From: Selaginella moellendorffii
Taxonomy: Eukaryota > Streptophyta > Lycopodiopsida > Selaginellales > Selaginellaceae
Reading direction: 5' to 3'
DNA length: 64,000 bases
Assembly: GCF_000143415.4 (NCBI RefSeq)
Contig: NW_003314287.1
Coordinates: 999,160-1,063,159, forward strand
In this document: one piece after another, positions 11,797 through 21,291 of the stretch
How positions within the stretch are numbered: position 1 is the first letter of the stretch
How the letters are laid out: the number at the start of each line of letters is the position of its first letter
Notes under the pieces: model-generated
Database searches by the model: none
The model's input: only the letters and a program-made list of their open reading frames with translations
Told to the model about the DNA's origin: nothing
Position numbers and translations under genes: made by a program

Positions 11797-11870
11797 AGTT
11801 CTGTAGCTCAATTGGTCAGAGCGTTGGTCTTATGAGCCGAAGGTCGCGGGTTCGACCCCCGCCAGAACTA
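11797..11870 (+). tRNA. tRNA, anticodon UAU (predicted Ile)
   Basis: A complete cloverleaf folds over 74 nt. The acceptor stem AGTTCTG pairs with CAGAACT (11863-11869), discriminator A. The D stem is GCTC/GAGC. The anticodon stem TTGGT/GCCGA encloses loop CTTATGA, giving anticodon TAT. The variable region is AGGTC, and the T arm GCGGG-TTCGACC-CCCGC. Box A and B sequences are canonical. There is no intron and no encoded CCA. The anticodon reads AUA (Ile), but position 37 is G instead of the usual A next to U36, and the anticodon stem has two G-U pairs. Confidence 0.85.
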
Positions 11871-11934
11871 TCTCTTTGCACTGCTCTATTAGGGAAATTC
11901 TTCTTTTATTTTTTTTCTATAGGGGTTTAGGGCA

Positions 11935-12363
11935 ATGACGCAGAAGGGCGAGCTCTTCAAGGGGCAGAAGAAGAAGACCGCGGCGGCAAATCGCCATGGC
12001 AAGGCTCCTCACGTCCGCAAAGGTGAGTCCCATCGATCGATCGCTGCATTTCCGGATACTGAATTGGAAATTTCTCTTAGGCAAGATGTTTAAGGAGCCA
12101 AAGAAAAAGAGCGCGGAGCTAGAGATAAACAAGGTACAAATCACGCGTTTTTTGCTTCCCTGGGTTCTTGCTCACGATTTTTGTTGTCTCGAATTTTCTT
12201 TTGTTTCCAGGAGCTCGCGAAGTTCATTGACCAGGCGAATGAAGCAAAGGCAGCTGCTATGGCAACAAATGAAGGCTCACGACTGAGAGTTGTCAAATCC
12301 AGCGATGACACTTCGCCCGCAAAGCCGATCAAAGTCCACAAGAACAAGAAGAAGAACAGCTAG
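11935..12363 (+). CDS. Small Lys-rich protein, possible UPF0390/DUF2462 family
   Basis: Three exons: 11935-12022, 12081-12133, 12211-12363; 97 aa. The protein is strongly basic (KGQKKKTAAANRHGK, RKGKMFKEPKKK and a terminal KVHKNKKKNS), with a middle amphipathic helix (ELAKFIDQANEAKAAAMA). Order and spacing of the basic patches resemble UPF0390/DUF2462 proteins (Leydig cell tumour 10-kDa protein type), which are nucleolar or ribosome-biogenesis associated. The resemblance is weak, so the family is tentative. It starts 65 bp after the tRNA. Coding status is supported by in-frame splicing and an intact frame. Confidence 0.75.
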
Positions 12364-12962
12364 TCGCGGGCTGTCTCAACGGAGGAGATCATGCGGTGAG
12401 CAAGAGATTTTTTCTTGTTTCCTTAGTTTTGCACGAGGGACGGCTGGTAGTTAATTATTTTTCATTTACCATGCAAGGCAGGATTTTTTTTCACCTTTTT
12501 TTTTTCCTAAGCAAGACTTTGTCATGAAGTTCTCATGTGCTCCTTAGGTACCTACAGTACTTCGACCGTGTTGCGATTTTCTTGGGTCAAGGCTCTCAAA
12601 AAGAATTCCCTTGCGATAGGTGTGGTGGTTCGTGGGCCGATAGAACAGCACAGGTTGGCACAGATTTATCGTACCAACAGTAGCAGGCTGCGAGGTGGTC
12701 CGGGAAAAAAAAGGAACAAAATTCCTGGTATTCCGACGGGATGGAAGGCACAGGGACGATCATGGCCTGAGCAGCAGAGTATCGTCTACATTTACCAAAA
12801 AGTCATAGCGCTCGCACAGATCGATAGATTCAAAGTTCCTAGTGATGAGGCCGTCGCAGGAAAAAAAAACAAAAGACGTAACAGAGAGGGAAACAAGACA
12901 AGGAAGAAGTTGATCCGTTTCAACTAGTTTGGTCGTCGAGTTTGGTGCTGTGATGACACCAT
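12364..12962. other. Convergent 3' flanks
   Basis: About 600 bp between two converging genes. It contains T-rich 3' sequence and a 130-codon open frame (12535-12927, +) without recognisable domains. That frame is probably not a gene because it sits where both 3' UTRs should lie. Confidence 0.4.
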
Positions 12963-14087
12963 TCACGAGTAAGCAACAGTCTGGTGGTGGTGCTGCTGCT
13001 GGTGGTGATGGTACTGCTGTTGCTGCTGCTGGTGATTCCGGTGGCGATGGTGGTGGTGAGAGGACCAAAGAGATGGCAGCGGGAAAAAGAGACTGAGCAG
13101 TGCTCGCTTGTAAGGGAGATAGGACGAGCCGTGCTTCCTGCTGTGCTCTTCCTTGATACGCTGCTGGTAGCGGTCCATGACCGTCACCATTGAGTCGGAC
13201 GTCGCCACCACGGAAGAGGACGCCGCGAACGAGACGGATGATTTCCTTCCGCTGCTGCTAGAACGCTGCTGGTTGACCCTGGGAGCACCACTGCTGCTAC
13301 CGCCGGTTTGATCCACTCGGACTACGTAAGAGGCAGCTCCCACGCTCTTGGACTTCGTGAGGTTTACTTCGTAATTGCTGCTGCTGGAGGTCCGGAGAGC
13401 TGAGCTCTTGCTGCGAGGGATGGAGCTTTTGAGCGGTGATGGCTCGTTGCATGATCTTCGCCGGGAGCTACTGTTTGACGAAGAGGAGGGGATGAGATGA
13501 TCGAGCGTCGGCTTCTTTCCTCCGCAAACTGCCAGGATGAGCAGCGATTCTTTGCCGTGGAGGTGCCGCTGCTGCTGCTGCTGCTGGGATTTGGACTTTT
13601 CGAGCAGCCGCTGCCTGGATTTCCTCAAGAGACTGAGCGATTCTTCACGACTCTGCCGGGAGGCATCGAAATTCATGAGCTCTGCCAGAGTTTGCTTCTT
13701 CTTCTTCGGCTTGTTTGACGTGGTGGCGGCGCTCCTCAGGCGGTGATTGCTGCTGCTGCTCTCGGCCTCCTCGGACGAGAAGAGATCGTCGCTAGAGCTA
13801 TCCGGCTGGAAATCGTGGTCGCCATCGTCCTCTACCTCTTGGATCTCTTGCGGGCGAACGAGATACGACGTTGGTGACAGCGGCTCCTCGACCGGGCTGC
13901 AAAATCCATCGCCAAAGTCAATGTTCTCCCCCGCCATGATCGATCGATCTTCGTGGAACGACAAAGGAGACTTCGTGAAGAACGGAGGAAGAAGTAAATT
14001 AGTGTCGGTCTTGGAGAGAAGTTCCTCGTGGCGATTAAACTGGAAAGAATTTGGAGAGAGGGGAGAGGAAGAAGATGAAGAACTCAT
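12963..14087 (-). CDS. Uncharacterised Ser-rich protein with Gln/His tail
   Basis: Single-exon CDS of 374 aa. I do not recognise a characterised family. Visible parts: a Ser-rich N-terminus; an acidic segment with LSPTSYLVRPQEIQEVEDD; a basic KPKKKKQTLAELMNFD block; long Ser/Arg tracts; a conserved-looking DRYQQRIKEEHSRKHGSS followed by YLPYKRALLSLFFPLPSLW; and a low-complexity His/Gln tail. The composition suggests a largely disordered plant regulatory or scaffold protein. The ATG at 14087 is the first codon after the TATA-distant leader and an internal ATG exists at MAGENIDF. Confidence 0.7.
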   Translation of the reverse strand: MSSSSSSSPLSPNSFQFNRHEELLSKTDTNLLLPPFFTKSPLSFHEDRSIMAGENIDFGDGFCSPVEEPLSPTSYLVRPQEIQEVEDDGDHDFQPDSSSDDLFSSEEAESSSSNHRLRSAATTSNKPKKKKQTLAELMNFDASRQSREESLSLLRKSRQRLLEKSKSQQQQQQRHLHGKESLLILAVCGGKKPTLDHLIPSSSSNSSSRRRSCNEPSPLKSSIPRSKSSALRTSSSSNYEVNLTKSKSVGAASYVVRVDQTGGSSSGAPRVNQQRSSSSGRKSSVSFAASSSVVATSDSMVTVMDRYQQRIKEEHSRKHGSSYLPYKRALLSLFFPLPSLWSSHHHHRHRNHQQQQQQYHHHQQQHHHQTVAYS

Positions 14088-14752
14088 GGTTGTAAGACTT
14101 CTTCGACATGGACGAAGAATCCTGGACTTTAAGTAGAAAACCTTGTCTTTGCCGTGTGGGATTGAGAGATTGATCGAACGACTGGCGCTTGTAAGCTATC
14201 TATCAGACCGTCAATCCGTGTCAATCAAGTCCCCTCGAAGAAGAAATAGCGTAATTGTCTTTGTAGGCCAGGAAGAACACCCCCACTCACACAATTAAGG
14301 CTTTGAAAGTGCTATGCGCACACGCCGCCATAGCTGCTCGTACAAACCATCGCTGCACGGAACCGATCAATGCATTGGGAGTCGCTCAAATTCGATGGTG
14401 GCACCGAATTTACAAATCTTATCTCTCTCCACTCACGGCTAATCCCTCTTGCTCGCTTCTGGATCGATTGAAATGTGGTACCTTCCTCTGCCTTTTGGGG
14501 TCTCTCTCTCGTTTTCCTTGACGCTGTCAAACACACACAGGCTTTGTTCGCTCGCCTCTCTCTCTGGGTAGGCACAAAGATTGCGTCACCGAGGTCGATG
14601 AACAAGGCGAGATCTAGCCGTCCACGTGAATGGCGCCTGGACCGTTCGATTCGAGACCGTTGAAGCGACCACACTGAGCAGCGTTTATAGCTGGTAATTA
14701 TTTTTACCGCGCACTATGGGATAAACCCTAAAATATTTTCCCTAGGTCGGGG
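14088..14752. other. Divergent intergenic region
   Basis: About 660 bp between two divergently transcribed genes. It includes a telo-box (AAACCCTAA, 14723-14731) 22 bp before the ATG at 14753. No further gene was seen. Confidence 0.45.
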
Positions 14753-15490
14753 ATGGAGGACGATTTCGAAGCGGTCGAATGCGCGGTGCGCCGCGTGCTC
14801 AATCAGGAGCTGGACGGCGGCGGCGAGAATGCGGGTGGAAAGATCGAGCTGCTCCACAGGCTGATCGAAGAGGTACTCGATTGAATGACTAGAGAGGATT
14901 TTTGGAAATTTTCATAGGTGCATGCTGCGCGAGCTCGATCGAGGAAGGAGTCGAAAACCTCCTCCGATGCTTCAGAGAATGCAGCGGTGAAGGCGGCTGT
15001 GGCGGCTGCAAATGCCGCACAGGCGGCGGCGGATTCAGTGGCCAAGAACTCGCGGATGATCGAACTTCTCTTGGATACTGTGAGAGTTTCTCGTCGTGAT
15101 CATCGTCGGGGAGCTGCTGCTGTGGATAGTACCGACGACGACGACGAGTCTTTGCCTGAGAGAGGAGATGAAAACGAGAAGGAAGAGAAGAAGCTTTCGC
15201 GCATCGTGAGAAACTTACAGCGGCAGAACGTCATCACGCATTTTATCCTGGGCTTCATGGTGATCACTACGGCCATCTGGAGGGTTAAAGAGATCACTTG
15301 GATACTCCGGGTACGAAAGATGCTGGCCAATCCACTAGAGACAGTGGGCGGGATCTTTGGAGGCGATCATCACCAGGAGCATCATCGCAAACACAAGGAA
15401 GAGATCGAGAAGCCGCTGCAGTTGCCGCACTTGGAGCTGCCGACACTGTTTCATAAGTCCGAAACGACAGAAGATTCTATTTCTTCGTAG
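14753..15490 (+). CDS. Uncharacterised single-pass membrane protein
   Basis: Two exons: 14753-14872 and 14918-15490; 230 aa. I do not recognise a characterised family. The N-terminal half has an Ala-rich helix (NAAVKAAVAAANAAQAAADS) likely to form a coiled coil, then an acidic Asp/Glu segment. A hydrophobic stretch near residues 150-170 (ITHFILGFMVITTAIWRV) predicts one membrane span. It is followed by a His-rich segment and a Pro/Leu tail (LQLPHLELPTLF). The 45-bp intron joins in phase 0. Role and compartment are unknown. Confidence 0.75.
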
Positions 15491-16341
15491 CGGAGTTTCT
15501 AAAGGTTTGCTTCTTCCGTTTTTCTATCTATTATCTTCGACAGAAGTTTTCCTTCCTGTTTGCCATCTCGCAGGACTATATTTTCAAGTTCCAGCGAAAC
15601 AAAACAAATCATGATAGCAATTACATATAAGGTGCCGTGACCGCGTTTCATTTTTCAGCGATAACGAAGTTTTTTTCTCTCCGTTTCAGGTGATTAAAGT
15701 CTATCCTCTTAAGTACCCGGAGAAGAATAAAAATTTCTCCTTCGCTCAGCAAACCAGATGATTCAAGTTCCTCCAGAGATCGACGAAGCACATCGAGTTC
15801 GTGTACATTTTTTGATAAAGTCGTTCTGTGAGTGCTGACATGGGCACGATCACTGCCCCGTGGCGGTGACGTGGCGTCGTCCTTGCTTGCGTCGCTGTCA
15901 GTGACCAAAGGACCGAGAGGGGAGGAGAAAAGAAAAGAGAGAGCAGCACTGTTGAGTGAGCGAAGGCTAACTCCTGTCTTTGAGAGAGTGAGTGGAGAGT
16001 GCTTTCCTTGCTCCGTGTAAGTGTGGTGTTTAGTGTGGAGCTCCCAAGTGTGCGTGTGTGTGTGGGTGTCGTGTGTGTGCTTGGCTTGGCTTGGCTACTA
16101 CTGCTTTGTTTTTGTGGCTTTCTTCTTTTGGGTGTTAGTGGACAAGTCAAGAGGGTCAGTCCTGACCAATTCCTGCGGAGAAATTTGCCGGTCGAGCCTT
16201 GGAGCTGGGTAAGCACTAGTTCTTAGCTAGGAGGCACTTGGGCAGGGGGTTAGAAGCAAACAAAGGTACAGATAGGGAGCAGGGAAGCCGGAGGCTGACT
16301 AGAAAGCACTAATGGAGATGTTGGGGTAGGAGGCTCTGGAG
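15491..16341. other. Intergenic with GT-rich tract
   Basis: About 850 bp. A GT-rich stretch (about 16019-16085) lies in the presumed leader of the next gene. An in-frame TAG just before 16342 supports the start chosen there. No other coding signal was recognised. Confidence 0.45.
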
Positions 16342-19300
16342 ATGGAGAGCGACGAATTGGCGAGAAAAGGGGCGGCCCAAGACAAGGGACAAGAATGCAA
16401 GGAGGATTCGGCAAGGTTGGTTTACGTTTTTCTACAGTTGTGCTGCTGCGGGTTTGATGCTCTTTTTTGGTTCTTTGCAGGCCAGTTTTTGGTGAGGCAT
16501 CAAAGGTGGAAAGCGCGGAGCGTAGAGAAAATGAGTACTTTGTCGAGCAAGATGCGGTTTTGCCGATAGCACAGCCGACGAGTGAGCCGGGTTTGACATG
16601 CTCGGGCCTAGACGCAGGTATGGAGATCGAGGATTTCATAAACGAGACTGTGGAGGAAGGCAAGTCGGACAAAGTATCGGAGCAGCAGCTTGTCAAATCC
16701 ACTACAATCATAGAAAAAAGTTTGACAACAACACAGCCATCGACAGCAACAACTCCAGGCAGAGAGAATGTTGCCGAGAAAGTAGCGGAAGTTGTCATCA
16801 TAGACCAAGATCAAGAAGTGGAAAAGTCGGAGGGGGGGAAACCTCAGGAAGGGCCGACTAAACTGGAGCAGTCTCAAACAAAAGTTGTGGAGGTGGCCGT
16901 AACTTTAACTGCTGGAGAGAACGAGGAAACAATCGATGGGGCTGCTCTCAAGAGTATGCAACTCGAAGCTGGAGATGGGAGTGACAAAGGTACTGCTACG
17001 CCGAACTCGACGAGTGGTCAGGAGAAGGAAACTGTCGAGGACGTGGCTGCTGCTCCAAAGGTGAATGCAAAAGCTCCCAAATCTTGCGTGGTCAACATGG
17101 CTAGCGACGATAACCGAGGAAAGAAGGATGGTCAGAAAGGTGGAGCTAAGAGCAATGGTCGTTCCAAGAAGAACCAGGCTGATCAAACAGTTGTGGTAGT
17201 AGAAGGGGAGGCTGCTGCTACTGCTACTGCCGCAAAGCCTCCTGCAAAGAGAGGCCGTAAGCCAGGCAGCAAGCGAGCGGAGAAAGCAGCACCTGATAAT
17301 ACATCCAAGAGTCGTTCCTCGTCAGGAGAGCCAAAAGCACCTCCAGTTACCTTGGATCTTACTACGCAGCCTTTCAGTGATGCGCAGCAAGTGCAATTGC
17401 GTGCTCAAATCCTCGTCTATGGCGCGATCATGTAAGCTATCTGTTTTGCCATTGCGTTCATAATCTTTTCTCTTTTGCTTACAGACAAGGCTCTGTGGCA
17501 GACGAAACTTTAATGGGGGCTGCATTCACGGACATCTCCAAAGGTTCTTGCTGGTTCTAAAATTTGGATTTGGATGACTGAATTTTTGTTTCTCTCTCTT
17601 TCTTTTTGCAGTAAGTAACCTTGAATCGTTTGAAAGTCAAGCTGGCTCCTCCAGATCGTTATGGGAAAAGGCATGGAAAACAGCATCCGAGCGCATGGTT
17701 AAAGCCGCTGGCAAATTTGGAGGAAGAAACAGTCCACCGGCACCAAGGCCGCCACCTTCCAATTTGAGTCCCACAAATCTTCCAAAGTCTCCGTCGTCGA
17801 GGGGAAAGAAGAGTGGTGCTACTCCGCCGCCGGCGGTGACACCGCCCAGTACGTCCGAATTTCCTTCGGTATCTCCAGTGGCAACTTCCATCATGACAAT
17901 GGCTTCAGCAACGGTGGCTTCGTGGAACTCCGCGAGAGCTCGAGCACCTTCTCCAATGGGATCTGCAGTGGATAGCTGGCTCTACCGGTCTAGCTTTCCA
18001 TTTGCTCAGCACCTCAACCTCTCGGCAAGCCCCGCCCCTCAACAGCCGCCATCGCAGTGGGGGGTTCCTTCGCAGCTTTCGACACATATACGTGGAGGCT
18101 GGGGTGTTTTCTCTCAGGCCTCGTTTGGATCACAGCCACCACCGTTCCCTCTGTTTTCTTCTCCGCATCAAGCGATGCCACCGCCAGCAGCGGTGGCGAC
18201 ACTGGAAGCTGACAGAGGCAAATGCACAGGGAAAAGAAAAAGGCTCGACGATTCAGAAAGCACTCCAGCTCCTGCTTCTTCGTCACAGGTGATTCCCAGC
18301 GACGTTTCTCCAGCCACCGCAGGACTTTTAGAAGGCAACGGTAACACGCTTGGTATCATGAGCCAAGAAGAACTGGACAGGTTGCGTGGCGAGGACTTGG
18401 TTCACCGTTTGGAGTCGGCGAAGAAGAAGGCGGAAGAGGCTGCCTCGGCTGCGTCGAGTATGGTGGAACAGAGCCAGACCGTGTGGGATGATATCAAGGA
18501 GAAGCAACGCACTAAGAACATGTCTACCAGGGAAGGGCATCTTGCTTCTTCTCTGGCTGCTGTAAGTGCTGCTGCGTCGGTTGCCAAGGCTGCTGCGGCT
18601 GCTGCCAACGTTGCGTATGCCGCTGCGTTGCAAGCTCGAGCCATGGCAAATGAGATAGTCTTGTCGAGGAAGGAGGCATCAAACTTCGACGACACAGACC
18701 CAACCGTAACTCACGTTACGCAGGGTGACGACAGGTCCGCCCAGCTCAAGTCTGCGATCTTCGGCGCGAAGGTGGCGACGAAACAACACGTAGAGGCTAC
18801 CGCTCTAGCATTCACGAAGGCAGAGAATTTGGAGGCTGTTGTGAGAGCTGCAGAGCTCGCTGCTCAGGCTGCTTCCCAGGCTGGGAAAGTCATGTCGCTT
18901 GGAGATCCGGTGTCACTGACAAGCAGCGAGAAAAATGCAAAGCCGGGAGGTCGAGTGTCTGGGAAGAGGAATACTCGATCAAAGACAGCAGCAGCGAAGA
19001 AGAACAGGAGCAACGTTGAGGAGGAAGCTGTAGCAAAGGAGCAGAACGAAGAGAATGCGGCCGCGGGGGAGGGAACTCAGGGGAACGAAACTGCGCCGGC
19101 GCCGAGAGGTGATGAAGTTGCCGTGAGTAATAAAACTGGAGCAGCACAGGGAGACGTTGTGGATGCCGAGCCATCAGAAGGCCTAGTCGAAGACAAGCAG
19201 CACAACAAGCCGGAAGAGATCACAGTAGGCTCCCATGTCGAGGTATATCTTTAGCGTTTCTCCTTGTAGGCTTTTTAGTTTTCCTCCTTTTATTTCTCTT

Positions 19301-20589
19301 TCGGTTGTAGCATATTGTAGTAAGCGTTGATAATAATGCCTTGCAGATTGTTCCAGACGAGGATGGGCTTCAAGGAGTATGGTTCTCAGCCAAGGTTAAA
19401 ACTCTGAATGGTGATGACGCTTTGGTTGTTTATGACGAGCTTCTGGATGATGATGGTTGTTACCTTCTTTTCTTTCGCCTGTTTAGTTTTCTACTCGTTG
19501 AGAAACTTACAGTGGCCTTTTTCTTGTGTTGCAGGAAACGGCAAACTTGAAGAATGGGTGAATATCACGAGTCGAATCGACAATGTTCCGCGTGTGAGGA
19601 CGGCGCATCCAATGACCAAGGATGGAGGCATGCGCAAGAGGAGAAGGGCTTCGCAAGGAAGCCAGAAGTGTTATGTTGGTGATCACGTCGATGTTTGGAT
19701 GCGAGACGGGTAAGCTCTAGAAAAAAAAAGCCCGAATGAACTAATCAAAGCTGCAGGTGGTGGGAAGGGGTTGTTCAATCGGTGGACGAGAGCCTTGTCA
19801 CAGTTTTCTTCCCTGGTAAGTTTTACAATACGTTTCCTTGCAAAAAAGAATTTTTCTTTGGTTGTTTTTGCAGGTGATGGCGATACTGAAGCTACCAAGT
19901 CTTGGAATTTGAGGCCGTCTCTGGTGTGGAAAGACGATGCATGGGTACTGTGGCGGGATACTTTGGGTCAGAAAAGCAAGAAACAGGTAAGAAGCTACTC
20001 TTCAAGTCTGGAGAAACGATTGACGATTTGTTTCGCTCTAATTGATAGAAACTGGAGGATGGTGGTGGTAATCTGTCCTCTCAAGAACTGGAAACACCCG
20101 AGACCCCGACTGGCAAGAGAAAGAAACTTGATTCCGCGACACCAACACCAGGAACAAGCGAAGCTCCTACTCCTACCAGGCCTGCTGCAAGGGCCAAGCC
20201 TACTAAGAGAAGGAAATTTTCCGACGTGATCGAGAAGGACCAAGAGGCGAGGGACGCCTCCTTAGCGAAGCAGCAAACGACTCCACCGTCGTTGAGCAGA
20301 ACTCCAAAACAGCAGCAGGGAAAGCTCAAGAAATCGACACCAAGCAACAAGAAGAGCTCGCCACCACCGAGAAAGACAAGGCAAACGAGCAGCGCCAAAA
20401 GTAACGACGAGGGAGAGGTCCGAAAGTCCGGGAGGATGATACATCCTACTTCCAAGGTGTGTTAATCTTCGCCATTTAGTTTCCTTCCTTGATAACCTTT
20501 CGTTTCTCCTTGGCCAGCTATTGGAAGGTTTAGAGACAACACCCAAACCAGCCAGCAAGAAATCTGGGACGCAGCAATCCGCTAGCTAA
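16342..20589 (+). CDS. Large Agenet/Tudor-like domain nuclear protein
   Basis: Ten exons: 16342-16415, 16481-17431, 17485-17543, 17612-19242, 19347-19455, 19535-19709, 19757-19815, 19874-19986, 20049-20456, 20518-20589; 1216 aa. The long N-terminus is low complexity with an AT-hook-like KRGRKPGSKR. A conserved block (QPFSDAQQVQLRAQ...VYGAI, about 325-345, then LWEKAWKTASER) matches plant G2484-1-type proteins (At4g17330). Ala-rich helices follow. Residues about 898-1050 carry a paired Agenet module: VPDEDGLQGVWFSAKV, KCYVGDHVDVWMRDGWWEG and WNLRPSLVWKDDAW. The tail is basic. Agenet domains bind methylated histone tails, so a chromatin reader role is inferred. The first intron uses a weak GTTGGT donor, but the resulting junction restores the frame. 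Confidence 0.88.
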
Positions 20590-20627
20590 TGTACTTTTAC
20601 CAATCTCGTTTCCCTTGTTAACTACTT

Positions 20628-20780
20628 TTGCGTCCTGAATTCTCTCTTCCACAGATCGTCATCCTTAGAGGAATCTGTATCCCCCTAGACTCGGCTTTGG
20701 CGTCTTGGCCGCGGCAAACAAAGCAAGATCGAAAGGAGCTCAAGAATTCTTTAAAGCGTTTGGACGCGTTAGCTGGATGG
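20628..20780 (-). pseudogene. Internally deleted copy of a PHD-finger exon
   Basis: The minus strand matches the last intron/exon of the BRCT-RING-PHD gene (23487-23760), in the same orientation. Shared landmarks include CACAGATCGTC-TCCTTAGAG, CTGTAT, the GCAAACAA-GCA-GATCGA stretch, and AAAGCGTTTG-ACGCGTT-GCTGGAT. The copy is about 130-150 bp against about 275 bp in the source: the middle of the PHD finger is missing and the intron is altered. The remaining frame shows SCFVCRGQDA, the first zinc pair only. It lies between the Agenet gene and GAPN and is not expected to be functional. Confidence 0.75.
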
Positions 20781-21112
20781 CCAAACGTATTAGCATTGTC
20801 GGTGTTTGTCCTCCAATTCCTGAGTGAAGGCATTGGGGTCAACAATGTCATGATAGTGTCGCTGCAGTGGAGTGGAGCAGTGTTTTTCGCGTAGGACTAA
20901 CTTCTATCAGCCCGAGTAAAATTCAATGACGGAGTAAGAAATCTGGTCGCGTAAGATCTTCGTCTTCGATAAGATGCCGCAGTGAAACCTTGTGACTTGG
21001 AACTCGATGATGGCCGGACAAGCCACGCCTGAGGAAGCCTCCCATCTGGTATAGTGCACGGAAGTTTGCTACAAGAATCATAGCTGGAACGCGGAATGTG
21101 CCCCCATTTTGA

Positions 21113-21190
21113 ATTTTAGGGTTTTAGCGACTCCATGTTCAAAGCACAATTTTGGTATATGCTTCTTCAACGGGATTTAGGGTTCTACAG
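21113..21190. promoter_or_regulatory. Two TTAGGGTT motifs upstream of GAPN
   Basis: TTAGGGTTTT (about 21116-21125) and TTAGGGTTC (about 21177-21185) are telo-box sequences in reverse orientation, 100-180 bp before the GAPN ATG. They are likely promoter elements by analogy with other plants. Confidence 0.4.
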
Positions 21191-21291
21191 AATTGGGGGA
21201 AAATCGCAATTGTAATGTGACGCGACCGTTGACCCTAACCGGAAACGTTTTGTTAGTTTTCTGGGTGGTGCGCTCTTTTCTGAGGGAGAAA

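Noticed and set aside
12535-12927. 130-codon plus-strand open frame between two convergent genes
   Set aside because: No family resemblance; occupies the expected overlapping 3' UTR space. Kept only as a note in the intergenic feature.
15648-15908. 86-codon minus-strand frame with a helix-like ELDVLRRSLEELESS segment
   Set aside because: The frame does not begin with ATG, lacks any in-frame ATG, and lies in the flank of another gene; no splice partner was found.
21193-21291. N-terminal extension of GAPN from 21193
   Set aside because: The frame is open but begins with TTG, not ATG; the ATG at 21292 starts the conserved protein.
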